A stretch of DNA of 31,228 bases from CAZJBP01 sp964544115 (lineage in GTDB: Bacteria; Verrucomicrobiota; Kiritimatiellia; UBA8416; JADHWI01): positions 1 to 31,228 of the forward strand of contig CAZJBP010000014.1 of the NCBI GenBank assembly GCA_964544115.1, given 5' to 3'. The position numbers and the translations under genes are program-made. Shown here piece by piece: positions 6,951 through 15,118 of the stretch. The notes beneath the pieces were generated by a model. That model saw only the letters and a program-made list of their open reading frames with translations, searched no databases and had not been told where the DNA came from. Positions within the stretch are counted from its first letter, which is position 1. Every line of letters begins with the position of its first letter.

Positions 6951-8297
6951 CTACGGCTGCGGCACGGGAGCCGCCTCCACGCCGCGAATGTCGTCCTGAA
7001 GCTTACGCGCCGCGGCGGCATCCTGGAAGGGGGCTCCGGATTCCAGCGCGGCGGTCAGTTGCCGGTCGGCCTCCTCGACCAGCCCGCGCGCGTGCAGGAC
7101 AACGGCCAGATGGTAGCGCATGGTGGGCTCGCGCGGTTCGCGGCGCACGGCAAAGCCCAGAAGCACCGTGGCCTTCGCGTAGTCCTTGGTCTGCGCGTAG
7201 AGCCATCCCAGGGTGTCGGCGATCTGCGGTGAATCCGGGTAGAGCTGCCACGCCTGCGAGGCCAGCCGCATGGCCTCGGCCGTGTCACCCTTTTCCTCGA
7301 ACAGCAGCGTGGCCAGATTGTTGAGCCCAACGGGGTGGACCGGGGCCTTGGCCAGCACTTGCCGGTAGTTCTCGATGGCCTCCTGCCGGTGTCCGGACAG
7401 GATGCTGAGTTCGCCGAGCGCCAGGTCCGGCGAGGGGGATTCGGGCTGCAGCTCCTGGACCTTCTGGAACACTTCGATGGCGCGGTTCGTCTCGCCGGTC
7501 CGCGCGTAGGACGAGCCGAGGCTCATCAGCACCTCTGCGTCATCGGGGCGGGTCATCACCAGCTTCTCCAGCACGGTCTTTGCCTCGGCCACCGCCCCGT
7601 CGGCCAGCAGAACCTGCCCGAGCAGGGACGCGCACTCCGGCGCCGTGGGGGCGGCGGCGATCGCCTTGCGGGCGTGCATGACGGCCGCCGAGGGCAGGCC
7701 CCTGCGCAGCATCATGCCGGCCAGCAGCAGATGGGCCCGGTAGTCGTCCGGCCGGTCTGCAAGGACGGCCGACGCCTCGCGGTAGGCGTCGTTGTCGTTG
7801 CCGGACACGGAGAGGATGGCCGCGTACCGGATGCGCACATCGAGGTTCTTGGGGTCCTTCTCGAGGGTTTGTCGGCACAAGGCCAGGGCCTGCATCAGCT
7901 CGCCCGCCTTCATTCGCATGTCGATCAGTTGCAGCGTGGCGTCCGGCGGCGTTCCGTCTGTCGGGGTGAAGATCGGGGCAACGGCGGCCGCCGGCTGGCT
8001 GGCCGGCGTGGTCGTCGCTGTTGCCGTTGCGGCCGGCAAAACCGCAGCAGGCGGGACCTCCAACAAAGCGGCTGGGGCGGCGGGAGAGGTGGCCGCGGGG
8101 GGGGCGGCCGGCGGGGGCGTCGCGGGCGCTGACGTGGGCGGTTCGGACCCCGCGCCGTCGGCCGGTGCCGCAATGTGGGCGGTGAAGGTCTGCGGCACGT
8201 AGCGGCCGTAGCCCGTGTACAGAGCGAAGGCCAGCAACCCGAGGATCACCACGAGAATGGCGACCGCCGCGAGATAGGTCAAAAATGCCCTGAACAT
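6951..8297 (-). CDS. Membrane-anchored tetratricopeptide-repeat protein
   Basis: Protein of 448 residues starting at the ATG at 8297 with GGAGG about nine bases upstream; an extension to 8396 is unsupported. Residues 5-28 (FLTYLAAVAILVVILGLLAFAL) form one transmembrane helix with a short basic N-terminus. A Pro/Ala/Thr-rich linker follows at about 43-125. The rest, from about 128, is a run of TPR units recognisable from repeated A-x-x-x-Y-x-P spacing, for example AIEVFQKVQELQPESPSPDLALGEL and AIENYRQVLAKAPVHPVGLNNLATLL. Such proteins act as scaffolds for envelope complexes; no partner can be named. It is transcribed in the same direction as the redoxin gene 64 bases downstream and may share its transcript. 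Confidence 0.87.
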   Translation of the reverse strand: MFRAFLTYLAAVAILVVILGLLAFALYTGYGRYVPQTFTAHIAAPADGAGSEPPTSAPATPPPAAPPAATSPAAPAALLEVPPAAVLPAATATATTTPASQPAAAVAPIFTPTDGTPPDATLQLIDMRMKAGELMQALALCRQTLEKDPKNLDVRIRYAAILSVSGNDNDAYREASAVLADRPDDYRAHLLLAGMMLRRGLPSAAVMHARKAIAAAPTAPECASLLGQVLLADGAVAEAKTVLEKLVMTRPDDAEVLMSLGSSYARTGETNRAIEVFQKVQELQPESPSPDLALGELSILSGHRQEAIENYRQVLAKAPVHPVGLNNLATLLFEEKGDTAEAMRLASQAWQLYPDSPQIADTLGWLYAQTKDYAKATVLLGFAVRREPREPTMRYHLAVVLHARGLVEEADRQLTAALESGAPFQDAAAARKLQDDIRGVEAAPVPQP

Positions 8298-8316
8298 GGT
8301 CGTGCCCTCCTGCCGC

Positions 8317-8347
8317 CATCTAGCCTGTGCCCCCGCCACCGCGTCAA
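8317..8347 (-). promoter_or_regulatory. Weak promoter candidate for the TPR gene
   Basis: On the minus strand TTGACG (8347-8342) is followed after 19 bases by TAGATG (8322-8317), about 20 bases before the TPR start codon. The -35 matches five of six positions, but the -10 is poor and the spacer is long. Confidence 0.25.
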
Positions 8348-8503
8348 GTGTATTTGCCAGCCTTTCCGGGCCCTGGGTGCATCTGTGAGTTTGCACGTCG
8401 AGAGTGCGCCCTGCCCGCGCGCTGCTGGCGGGGTGGGGACCCTTCCCTTCGGCGTCGGGGTCGGGGTCGAGTGGCGCTCACTTGAGGGGCTCTCCATCTC
8501 TTA

Positions 8504-8578
8504 ATCCTAATCCTAATCGTGATCTTAATCTCCTAGCGGAGAATGGATTACGATTACGATCAAGGTTAGGATTAGGAT
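8504..8578. repeat. Imperfect 27-bp inverted repeat built from TAATCC/TAATCG hexamers
   Basis: The arms 8504-8530 and 8552-8578 are complementary at 24 of 27 positions around a 21-base loop. Each arm is a degenerate period-six repeat: ATCCTA-ATCCTA on the left, GATTAC-GATCAA-GGTTAG-GATTAG on the right. It lies outside any gene. It is architecturally similar to the element at 18431-18653, although the hexamer differs. Confidence 0.85.
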
Positions 8579-8710
8579 CTCCGGGATCGCCATCGGTATC
8601 AACCGCGGGGAGGGGGCGGTCTTGAGGCTGACGGGGGATGTGCCGCGGATCGGGTCGAAACCGGGCGCGTGATATCGGCCCGTCTGCTGCGTTTGCCCCG
8701 GGTTTTTCCA

Positions 8711-8739
8711 TTGGCGCTGCGGGGGCCGTCGCCTACGAT
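8711..8739 (+). promoter_or_regulatory. Promoter candidate for a leaderless zinc-ribbon transcript
   Basis: TTGGCG (8711-8716), a 17-base spacer and TACGAT (8734-8739) each match four of six consensus positions. The -10 box ends six bases before the GTG at 8746, so transcription would begin at or next to the start codon. There is no Shine-Dalgarno sequence before that GTG, which fits a leaderless message. Confidence 0.4.
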
Positions 8740-8745
8740 GGGTGC

Positions 8746-10650
8746 GTGAGCGACATCCTGTTCGTCTGTCCGGAGTGCTCGAAGAACCTGGCGGTTGAAG
8801 CAACTGGGGCCGGGTGCCGCGTTCCGTGCACCGACTGCGGAGCGTGGTTGACGGTTCCGACCACGCTTTACGTGTTTGCCTGCCCGGGCTGCGGGCACGA
8901 ACTCCACGCGCCGCCCGGCATGCCGGTCGAGTCCTTCCAGTGCCCTGCCTGTCGGGCTCAGATCGCCCTGCCGGACGACACCCAACGCCAGCCCGTTCCG
9001 CGCCAGTCCAGCGAAGGCGGCACGGTGCGCGTGAAGGGCCTGCCGCGATCGATCTCCGCGAACCCGGAGCCCGCTGCGGGTGGTCTCGCCGGTGCTCCGG
9101 CCCCCGTTGGTGTGTTCGCGCCGCGCAGGGATGGCACGGAATTGGCCGCCTTCAGCAGCCGCACCTTCGTCCGGCGTCTCTGGCTGACCGTGTTTTCCGT
9201 TGCGGCGCTGCTCCTGGCGCTGATCTACCTGGACGTCACGTTCGACGTCGGTCTGCGGGTGTTTGACGTCCTCACTCCGCGAGCCGTGCGGAAGGCTGTG
9301 CCCGCTGCTGCGGCGCAAGTCCCGGCCGCCCGCGTCGTCGAACGTGAAGAAACGCTCCCGCCGCGGGAGCGGAACCTGCCGCACGTCGCCGTCTCGCCGC
9401 CGCCGGCGGGGGGGGCTGCGTCGCCCCAGTCGGAGCCCGGGAGCGAGACGACGTTGCCCGTGGTCGCTGAACCGGCGGCTCCGCACCCGCCGGTGGTCGC
9501 GCCCGAGGAAGCGACCGCCCCCGAAGCGCCCCCGCCGGCTGCGGTGGCGGAAGCCCGGCGCGTCTATGACCAGAGGATGGAGACCATCCGCCGCGATCAC
9601 GAAGGGCGGGTGCAGGAGTGGTCCCTGGGCTACCGGCGGGATCTGGAGGCGCTGTGCGACAAGATGCAGAAGGCGGGCAACCTGGACGGCTGGGTGGCGG
9701 TGCGCGACGAAGGGGAGCGGTTTGCACGCGACCCGAGCATTCCGGAATCTGCGGCGCCGAATGCGGTTCCGGAACTGGGCGCCCTCCAGGCCGCCGGGCG
9801 GGAGCGTCATGCGGAGCTGCTGTTGGATGTGAGTCAGAAGACGCTCGCCCTGGCCGATCTCTATGTGCACCACCTCGAGCTCGATCAGCAGGACCACACG
9901 CGCGCCGGACGATTCGATGAGGCGCTGCGGGTGAAGTCCGCGATCGATCGCGCCAAGGCCGATCCGGCCTATCTGTCCGCGGCGTTCCACATGGCCGTGC
10001 TCGCGTCGCAGCAGGCGGGCCGCGAAGAGGCCGCGCCGCCGGCCGGCATGCCGCCGGAGGCCGCGGCTGTCGCCGCCCCGCCCGCGGGGCCGACGCCCAA
10101 AACCGGCGCCGCCGCGCCTGTCATCCGCATGGGAGGCACGGGGGCGGCGGCGAAGGGCGGCGCCTTCGAGCGTCTTGCCCTGCGGCCGACGGGTGCGGCG
10201 CGCGAGCAGGACAACTTCGAGGTCGTGGTCACGCGCGGAATTTCGTCGAACCTGCAGAGCCGGGCGGACGCTTCGGGCGATCTGACCGGGTCTGCGACCG
10301 AGACGGTGGTGAACAACGACATCGTGGTCGGACTGCGGACCACCCGGCGCACGCGCCGCCTGGACGCAGCCACGGTCACGATCGCGTACTATGTCCGCGA
10401 CCTCGCTCCCGCCGAGGGAAAGAGCGTGCCGCGGCGGCTCACGGTGGATACGATCGAGCTGCCGGAGCTGTCCGACCAGTGGGTCTACATTGACTGCACG
10501 CCCATCCCCACGCGGCTGGTGTCCTCCGAGTACAAGGGCGCCTCGTTCACGCGCCGGACGTTCGGCGGCGAGGTGCTCCACGGCGTGGTCGTCTCCATCT
10601 CCCGGCGGGGCGGGAAGCCCATCTACGAAGCGGTCGCCGCGGTGCCGTAG
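8746..10650 (+). CDS. Zinc-ribbon membrane protein of unknown function
   Basis: Protein of 634 residues. The GTG at 8746 is chosen because the first zinc ribbon begins seven residues later; upstream in-frame ATGs give unrelated sequence. Two rubredoxin-like knuckle pairs are visible: CPEC (8-11) with CTDC (28-31), and CPGC (46-49) with CPAC (66-69). One transmembrane helix follows at about 142-162 (LWLTVFSVAALLLALIYL), then a Pro/Ala/Glu-rich linker. A charged helical region at about 265-430 includes the NLDGWVAVRDEGERFARD motif, seen in secreted proteins of PVC-type bacteria. The C-terminal 170 residues look beta-rich (FEVVVTRGISSNLQS, VTIAYYVRDLAP). The ribbon would be cytoplasmic and the C-terminus external. 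Function unknown. Its last 28 bases overlap the end of the convergent recD2 gene. Confidence 0.78.
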   Translation: MSDILFVCPECSKNLAVEATGAGCRVPCTDCGAWLTVPTTLYVFACPGCGHELHAPPGMPVESFQCPACRAQIALPDDTQRQPVPRQSSEGGTVRVKGLPRSISANPEPAAGGLAGAPAPVGVFAPRRDGTELAAFSSRTFVRRLWLTVFSVAALLLALIYLDVTFDVGLRVFDVLTPRAVRKAVPAAAAQVPAARVVEREETLPPRERNLPHVAVSPPPAGGAASPQSEPGSETTLPVVAEPAAPHPPVVAPEEATAPEAPPPAAVAEARRVYDQRMETIRRDHEGRVQEWSLGYRRDLEALCDKMQKAGNLDGWVAVRDEGERFARDPSIPESAAPNAVPELGALQAAGRERHAELLLDVSQKTLALADLYVHHLELDQQDHTRAGRFDEALRVKSAIDRAKADPAYLSAAFHMAVLASQQAGREEAAPPAGMPPEAAAVAAPPAGPTPKTGAAAPVIRMGGTGAAAKGGAFERLALRPTGAAREQDNFEVVVTRGISSNLQSRADASGDLTGSATETVVNNDIVVGLRTTRRTRRLDAATVTIAYYVRDLAPAEGKSVPRRLTVDTIELPELSDQWVYIDCTPIPTRLVSSEYKGASFTRRTFGGEVLHGVVVSISRRGGKPIYEAVAAVP

Positions 10651-12890
10651 GGCCCCGGCAGCGCCCGCTCCAGGCGCTCGCGCAGGCCGGTGCGCCGCTG
10701 CCGGATCTGGTTGTTCCGGATCGCCATCTGCACGGCCATGCGCGTCCCGACCAGGCACACGAGGCGGCGCGCGCGGGTGATCGCCGTATAGAGCAGGTTG
10801 CGCTGCAGCAGCTTGTAGTGCTGCGTGGTCATCAGGATGACCACGGCGGGGTATTCGCTGCCCTGCGACTTGTGGATCGTGCACGCGTAGGCGTGCATGA
10901 GTTCGTCCAGTTCGGAGAAGTCGTAGAACACCGTGCGCCCCTCAAAGTCGACGGCCACCTGCTGGTCCTCGGCCTCCACGCGGGCGATGCGGCCGACATC
11001 GCCGTTGAACACGTCCTTGTCGTAGTTGTTGCGGATCTGCATCACGCGGTCTTTCACGCGGTAGCGCCGCCCGAACCGCTCCACCGCGGGGCCGGTGGGG
11101 TTCAGCGCCGCCTGGAGGACGACGTTGAGGTTGTCAGCGCCCAGCTGGTTCCGGCGCATGGGCGTGAGGATCTGGATGTCCGTCAGCGGGTCGAGCCCGA
11201 AGCGCTGCGGAATGCGCCGCGTGATCAGGTCGATTGTCCGCTCGATGACCGCATCGGGCTCCTCCGTATGGATGAAGTAGAAGTCCGACAGTTCGCCGCC
11301 GGAGTCGGGCAGCTCCAGGGCCTGGCCCTCGTTGATGCGGTGGGCATTGCGGACGATCCAGCCGCCCTTTTCCTGGCGGAAGATCGTTTCCAGGCGCGTG
11401 CAGGGCACGCGCTGCGAGTGGATCAGGTCGCGCAGCACGTTGCCGGGGCCGACGCTGGGGAGCTGGTCGATGTCGCCCACCAGCACCACGCAGGCGGCGT
11501 CGGGAACGGCGGCAAGGAAGTGGCCCATCAGCCGGATGTCCATCATCGACACCTCGTCCAGGATCACCACGTCCGCCTCCAGCGGAGTCGACGCGTCGTG
11601 CTCGAACTCTCCCGTGCGCGGCTGGAACTTCAGCAGGCGGTGGACGGTGCCCGCCGCGTGCTGAGTGGCTTCCTCCATGCGCTTGGCGGCGCGGCCGGTC
11701 GGGGCCGCCAGCAGCACGCGCAGGTGGCGCGCCTCGAACACGTCCACCAGGGCCCGGATGATGGTGGTCTTGCCGACACCCGGGCCGCCGGTCATGATCG
11801 CGCACTTGCCGGTCAGCGCCATGCGCAGCGCGGCGGCCTGCTGCGGCGCGAAGGTCAGCCGCATCTGCTTCTCGGCCCACGGGAGCGCCTTGTCCGCCGC
11901 AATCGGCCGGAACGCGGGCGGCGTGGAGAGGATGCACTCGATGCGGCGGGCCACGGCCACCTCGGCGTTGTAAATCGGGCGCAGATAGATGCGGTCCTCC
12001 TCGCGCACGAGGCGGTTGTCGCGGACCTCGCATTCCAGCGCCTCCGCGAGGCGCTCGACGGAGATGCCGAGCAGGTCCTGCGCCATCAGCAGGAGTTCGG
12101 CCTGCGGGCAGTAGCAGTGGCCCTCGTCCGTGAGGGACTCCAGCACGTAGCCCAGCCCGGCGCGCGCCCGCACTTCCGAGTCGGGGGCGATGCCGAGGCG
12201 CTGGGCGAGGCCGTCGGCCGTCTTGAAGCCGATGCCCCACACCTCGCCGCAGAGGCGGTAGGGGTTCTCGCGTATCACCGCCACGGCCTGCGCGCCGTAG
12301 TGCCGGAAGATGCGCGCCGCCTGCCCCGTGCCGATGCCGTTCCCCTGGAGGAAGATCATGATGTCGCGGATCCCCTTCTGCTCGATCCACGAGTCCTTGA
12401 TCATCTGCCGGCGCTTCGGGCCGATGCCTTCCACCTCCTCCAGCCGTTTGGAATACTTCTCGATGATCTCCAGCGTCTGCTCCCCGAACTTCCGGACCAG
12501 GCGGCTGGCGTTGACCTTGCCGATGCCGCGGATCATGCCGCTGGCGAGGTAGCGCTCGAGGCCCTCGACCGACGTGGGCGTGACGCACACCACCGAGGTG
12601 GCCTGGAACTGCGGGCCGTGCTGGGGGTGGTGCACCCAGGCGCCGGCGGCGCGCACGGTCTCGCCGACCCAGATCGCGGCGACGGTGCCCACGGCGGTGG
12701 CGGGTTCGCGCCCGTCGCCCGAGTCGATGCGGAACACGGTGTAGCCGGTGTCCTCGGAGCGGTAGACCACGCTTTCGACCGAGCCGGTCAGCTCGATCGG
12801 CTCGCCGATGGGAGCGGTCGCAGCCCGCGGGCGGCGGGGCGCGGCTTGTCCGCGGCGGCGCGGCCGGTCTTTGGGGTCGGGCGCTTTCAC
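10623..12890 (-). CDS. recD2: RecD2-type ATP-dependent DNA helicase
   Basis: 5'-to-3' superfamily 1B DNA helicase of 755 residues, the RecD2 form that works without RecBC in DNA repair. After an OB-like N-terminal region (ELTGSVESVVYRSEDTGYTVFRI) come helix-hairpin-helix repeats, including GMIRGIGKVNASRLVRKFGE and VEGIGPKRRQMI. The helicase core shows Walker A GGPGVGKTT (about residue 370), Walker B VVILDEVSM (about 443), VLVGDIDQLPSVGPGNVL, the FRQ motif and the C-terminal HKSQGSEYPAVV and YTAITRAR motifs. All catalytic motifs look intact and the length is normal. The GTG at 12890 overlaps the stop of the M20 peptidase gene as GTGA, indicating coupling. The 3' end overlaps the convergent zinc-ribbon gene by 28 bases. 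Confidence 0.95.
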   Translation of the reverse strand: MKAPDPKDRPRRRGQAAPRRPRAATAPIGEPIELTGSVESVVYRSEDTGYTVFRIDSGDGREPATAVGTVAAIWVGETVRAAGAWVHHPQHGPQFQATSVVCVTPTSVEGLERYLASGMIRGIGKVNASRLVRKFGEQTLEIIEKYSKRLEEVEGIGPKRRQMIKDSWIEQKGIRDIMIFLQGNGIGTGQAARIFRHYGAQAVAVIRENPYRLCGEVWGIGFKTADGLAQRLGIAPDSEVRARAGLGYVLESLTDEGHCYCPQAELLLMAQDLLGISVERLAEALECEVRDNRLVREEDRIYLRPIYNAEVAVARRIECILSTPPAFRPIAADKALPWAEKQMRLTFAPQQAAALRMALTGKCAIMTGGPGVGKTTIIRALVDVFEARHLRVLLAAPTGRAAKRMEEATQHAAGTVHRLLKFQPRTGEFEHDASTPLEADVVILDEVSMMDIRLMGHFLAAVPDAACVVLVGDIDQLPSVGPGNVLRDLIHSQRVPCTRLETIFRQEKGGWIVRNAHRINEGQALELPDSGGELSDFYFIHTEEPDAVIERTIDLITRRIPQRFGLDPLTDIQILTPMRRNQLGADNLNVVLQAALNPTGPAVERFGRRYRVKDRVMQIRNNYDKDVFNGDVGRIARVEAEDQQVAVDFEGRTVFYDFSELDELMHAYACTIHKSQGSEYPAVVILMTTQHYKLLQRNLLYTAITRARRLVCLVGTRMAVQMAIRNNQIRQRRTGLRERLERALPGPYGTAATAS

Positions 12891-14254
12891 AGGTCCGCCA
12901 GGAAGGCCGAGACGTACAGGAATCCCTTGCGGAACTGTTCGATCGAGAACGACTCGTTCGGGGCGTGGATGCGGTCCGATTCCTGCCCGAAGCCGACCAG
13001 CAGCGGCTCGGCGCCGGAGGCCGCCGCGAGGGCGGAGACGATCGGCACCGAGGCGCCCTCCCACAGAAACGCGGTGTCCCGGCCCGCAACGCGGCGGAGC
13101 ACGGCATCGGCCTTGGCGACCAGCGGGGATTCGGCGTCGAGGCGGAAGCCGGGGCCGGCGATCTGCGTCTCGCGGATCCGCAGGCGCAGGCCGCGCGGCA
13201 CATGGCCCTCCAGGTGGCGGAGGATGGCGTCGAGCGTCCGCCTGGGATCCTGCCCGGGCACCAGGCGCGCGCTGAGCTTGGCCTCGGCCATGGCGGGGAT
13301 GATCGTCTTCGTGCCCGGGCCGCCGTAGCCGGAATGCAGGCCGTTGACCTCGAGGGTGGGGCGGAAGCCGATGCGCTCGCGCGGCGTGAAGGCCGGCTCG
13401 CCCGAGACCGGGTCGACGCCGGTGTCGCGGCGGTAGGCAGCGACATCGATGGGGGCGCGGTTGGACAGCGCACGCTCGCGGTCGGACGGCGGCTGGACGC
13501 CGTCGTAGAAGCCCTCCACGGCGATGCTGCCGTCCGCGCGGTGCAGGCCGGCCAGCAGGTGAGCCATGCCCATCGCCGGGTTCGGGGCGGCGCCGCCGTG
13601 GGTGCCGGAATGCAGGTCGTGGTCAGGTCCGTCGAGCACGAAGTCCACGAACACGATGCCGCGCAGGCCCATGGTGATGGTGGGGGCGCCGGAGTCGACG
13701 GCCCCGGTGTCGCACACCATCAGGATGTCGGCCTTCAGGCGCTCCTTCCACAGCGGGATCATCGCCCCCAGGCCGCCGCTGCCGTTCTCCTCCTCGCCCT
13801 CGATGAGCACCTTCACGGTGGCGCCCGCCCAATCCGACCGGATCAGGTGCTCGAGCGCCTTGACGGCGTAGAAGACCTGGCCCTTGTTGTCCTGCGCGCC
13901 GCGGGCGTAGAGCCGGCCGTCGCGCAGGGCCGGCTCAAACGGCGGCGTGGTCCAGTCGGCCAGCGGGTCGACCGGCTGCACGTCGTAGTGGCCGTAGAAA
14001 AGAACGACCGGCCGGCCGGTCTGTCCATCGCGGACCGCGAACACGGCGGGCCGGCCGGGCGTGTCCAGGCGCTCGGCGCGGAAGCCAAGGCCGGCCAGGT
14101 GCTGCGTCAGCCAGTCCGAACACCGCCGGCAGTCGTCCGCGTGCGCGGGCTCGGCCGAGATCGACGGGAAGCGAAGAAACTCAGACCACTCGGCGATGTA
14201 CCGGTCGCGGTGGGTGGCAAAGGCGCTGTTCAGCGATTCCAGATCCGTCTTCAT
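12887..14254 (-). CDS. M20 family metallopeptidase (dipeptidase)
   Basis: Cytoplasmic zinc exopeptidase of 455 residues, the size usual for M20 dipeptidases. The ATG at 14254 has GGAGGAG about ten bases upstream. Catalytic and metal residues are in place: H89 and D91 in YGHYDVQP, D122 in ARGAQDNKGQ, the general base and ligand in IEGEEENGS (154-156), D182 in CDTG, and the late histidine in DRIHAPNES. The dimerisation domain lies between, with DHDLHSGTHGG. It probably cleaves dipeptides or a similar amide; the specific substrate cannot be read. Its stop overlaps the recD2 start, which makes the two genes an unexpected transcriptional pair. Confidence 0.93.
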   Translation of the reverse strand: MKTDLESLNSAFATHRDRYIAEWSEFLRFPSISAEPAHADDCRRCSDWLTQHLAGLGFRAERLDTPGRPAVFAVRDGQTGRPVVLFYGHYDVQPVDPLADWTTPPFEPALRDGRLYARGAQDNKGQVFYAVKALEHLIRSDWAGATVKVLIEGEEENGSGGLGAMIPLWKERLKADILMVCDTGAVDSGAPTITMGLRGIVFVDFVLDGPDHDLHSGTHGGAAPNPAMGMAHLLAGLHRADGSIAVEGFYDGVQPPSDRERALSNRAPIDVAAYRRDTGVDPVSGEPAFTPRERIGFRPTLEVNGLHSGYGGPGTKTIIPAMAEAKLSARLVPGQDPRRTLDAILRHLEGHVPRGLRLRIRETQIAGPGFRLDAESPLVAKADAVLRRVAGRDTAFLWEGASVPIVSALAAASGAEPLLVGFGQESDRIHAPNESFSIEQFRKGFLYVSAFLADL

Positions 14255-14434
14255 CCGTGGCTGTCTCCTCCAAGGTGTCGGTCACAGTAGCCTGCCGCAC
14301 CCACGAAGGCAAACGCGTTCAGCCCGCCGAAAATGGGTATGGACGGAACACCGGCCGTGACCTATCCTTGACCGCCTGTTCACCGTATTGCGTGCCCGTG
14401 GCGGGTCCGCAGGGGTAGGTGGGGAGCGTTGTTC

Positions 14435-15118
14435 ATGTCGATACGAGTCGAGGTGCTTCCGTTCATTCTGGCGTCCCTGGCCGCAGGAGGGGTGCTGGCC
14501 CTCCTGTGCCGGGCTTTTAGGGTCAGCTGGAGCAGCAGTGCCATCGCCGGCGTCGTGCTGGCGCTGGTGGCGTGCGGCTACATGTGCTGGTTCTTCCGGG
14601 ATCCCGAGCGCGTGTCGCCTGCCGACCGTGACCTCGTGGTGGCTGCCGCCGACGGCGTCGTGGCTCAGATTCGTAACATGCGTGAAGACAAGTACTTGAA
14701 GGCGGATTGCGTCCGGGTTAGCATCTTCCTCAGCCTGTTTGATGTGCACGTGAACCGCGCCCCCATCGCCGGCACCTCGACGTTTCTCGGCTACTTCCCC
14801 GGCAAGCGTCTGTTCACGTTTGACGACAAGTCGTCGGAGGTGAACCAGCACAACTCGATCCTGATCGAGGGCGAGAGCACCCGCTGCCTGGTCAAGCAGA
14901 TCGTCGGGCCGGTCGCTCGCCGGGTGGTGTACTGGCCGGACCCGGACAGGCCGGTGCCGCTGGAGAAGGGCGAACGCATCGGCATGATGAAGTTCGGCTC
15001 GCGGCTGGACATGTATTTCCCGGCGGACGAGGTCACGGTGACGGCGAAGGTGGGCGAAAGGGTGGCGGCCGGCGTGTCGGTCATCGCCCGCGTCAATCCC
15101 CGGCAGGAGGCCCCATGA
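14435..15118 (+). CDS. psd: Phosphatidylserine decarboxylase, short proenzyme form
   Basis: Converts phosphatidylserine to phosphatidylethanolamine at the inner membrane. The 227-residue protein starts at the ATG at 14435 with GGGGAG eight bases upstream. Two hydrophobic segments (about 7-26 and 35-53) precede WFFRDPER. The family signature SLFDVHVNRAP contains His105, and AADGVV carries the conserved Asp73. The self-cleavage site is Gly188-Ser189 in MMKFGSRLDMYFP; cleavage there would leave a pyruvoyl group on the small C-terminal alpha chain. The short length and GS motif are those of the archaeal-type/small bacterial PSD branch rather than the long E. coli form. Its stop overlaps the start of the synthase gene (ATGA), so the two pathway enzymes are coupled. 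Confidence 0.95.
   Translation: MSIRVEVLPFILASLAAGGVLALLCRAFRVSWSSSAIAGVVLALVACGYMCWFFRDPERVSPADRDLVVAAADGVVAQIRNMREDKYLKADCVRVSIFLSLFDVHVNRAPIAGTSTFLGYFPGKRLFTFDDKSSEVNQHNSILIEGESTRCLVKQIVGPVARRVVYWPDPDRPVPLEKGERIGMMKFGSRLDMYFPADEVTVTAKVGERVAAGVSVIARVNPRQEAP

Larger units (their letters stand above)
8298..8745. other. Divergent intergenic region carrying repeat-built hairpin
   Basis: About 450 bases between the divergent TPR and zinc-ribbon genes. It contains period-six sequence GGCGTC-GGGGTC-GGGGTC near 8454-8471, a long imperfect hairpin of TAATCC-type hexamers (8504-8578), a further GGGATC-GCCATC-GGTATC stretch near 8583-8600, and promoter-like elements at both ends. Small open frames here translate to low-complexity peptides on both strands and are not genes. 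Confidence 0.65.

Noticed and set aside
8404..8711. Small open frames across the hexamer hairpin on both strands (NPNPN / RLRSRLGLG peptides)
   Set aside because: Their repetitive peptides are a by-product of the period-six DNA repeat.
8599..10884. Very long open frame (761 codons) on the minus strand opposite the zinc-ribbon gene
   Set aside because: Arg/His/Pro-rich composition typical of the antisense of GC-rich coding sequence, with no recognisable domain; the plus-strand gene has clear zinc ribbons and a membrane helix.
10818..13328. Long plus-strand frame (836 codons) opposite recD2
   Set aside because: The opposite strand encodes an intact RecD2 helicase with all motifs; this frame is a shadow.
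11134..13473. Long minus-strand frame (779 codons) overlapping recD2 and the peptidase gene in another phase
   Set aside because: Composition is Arg/Pro/Ala-rich and it contradicts the phase of two well-supported genes.
14368..14396. TTGACC as -35 box of a psd promoter
   Set aside because: No acceptable -10 hexamer lies 16-19 bases downstream; TATTGC is only 12 bases away.
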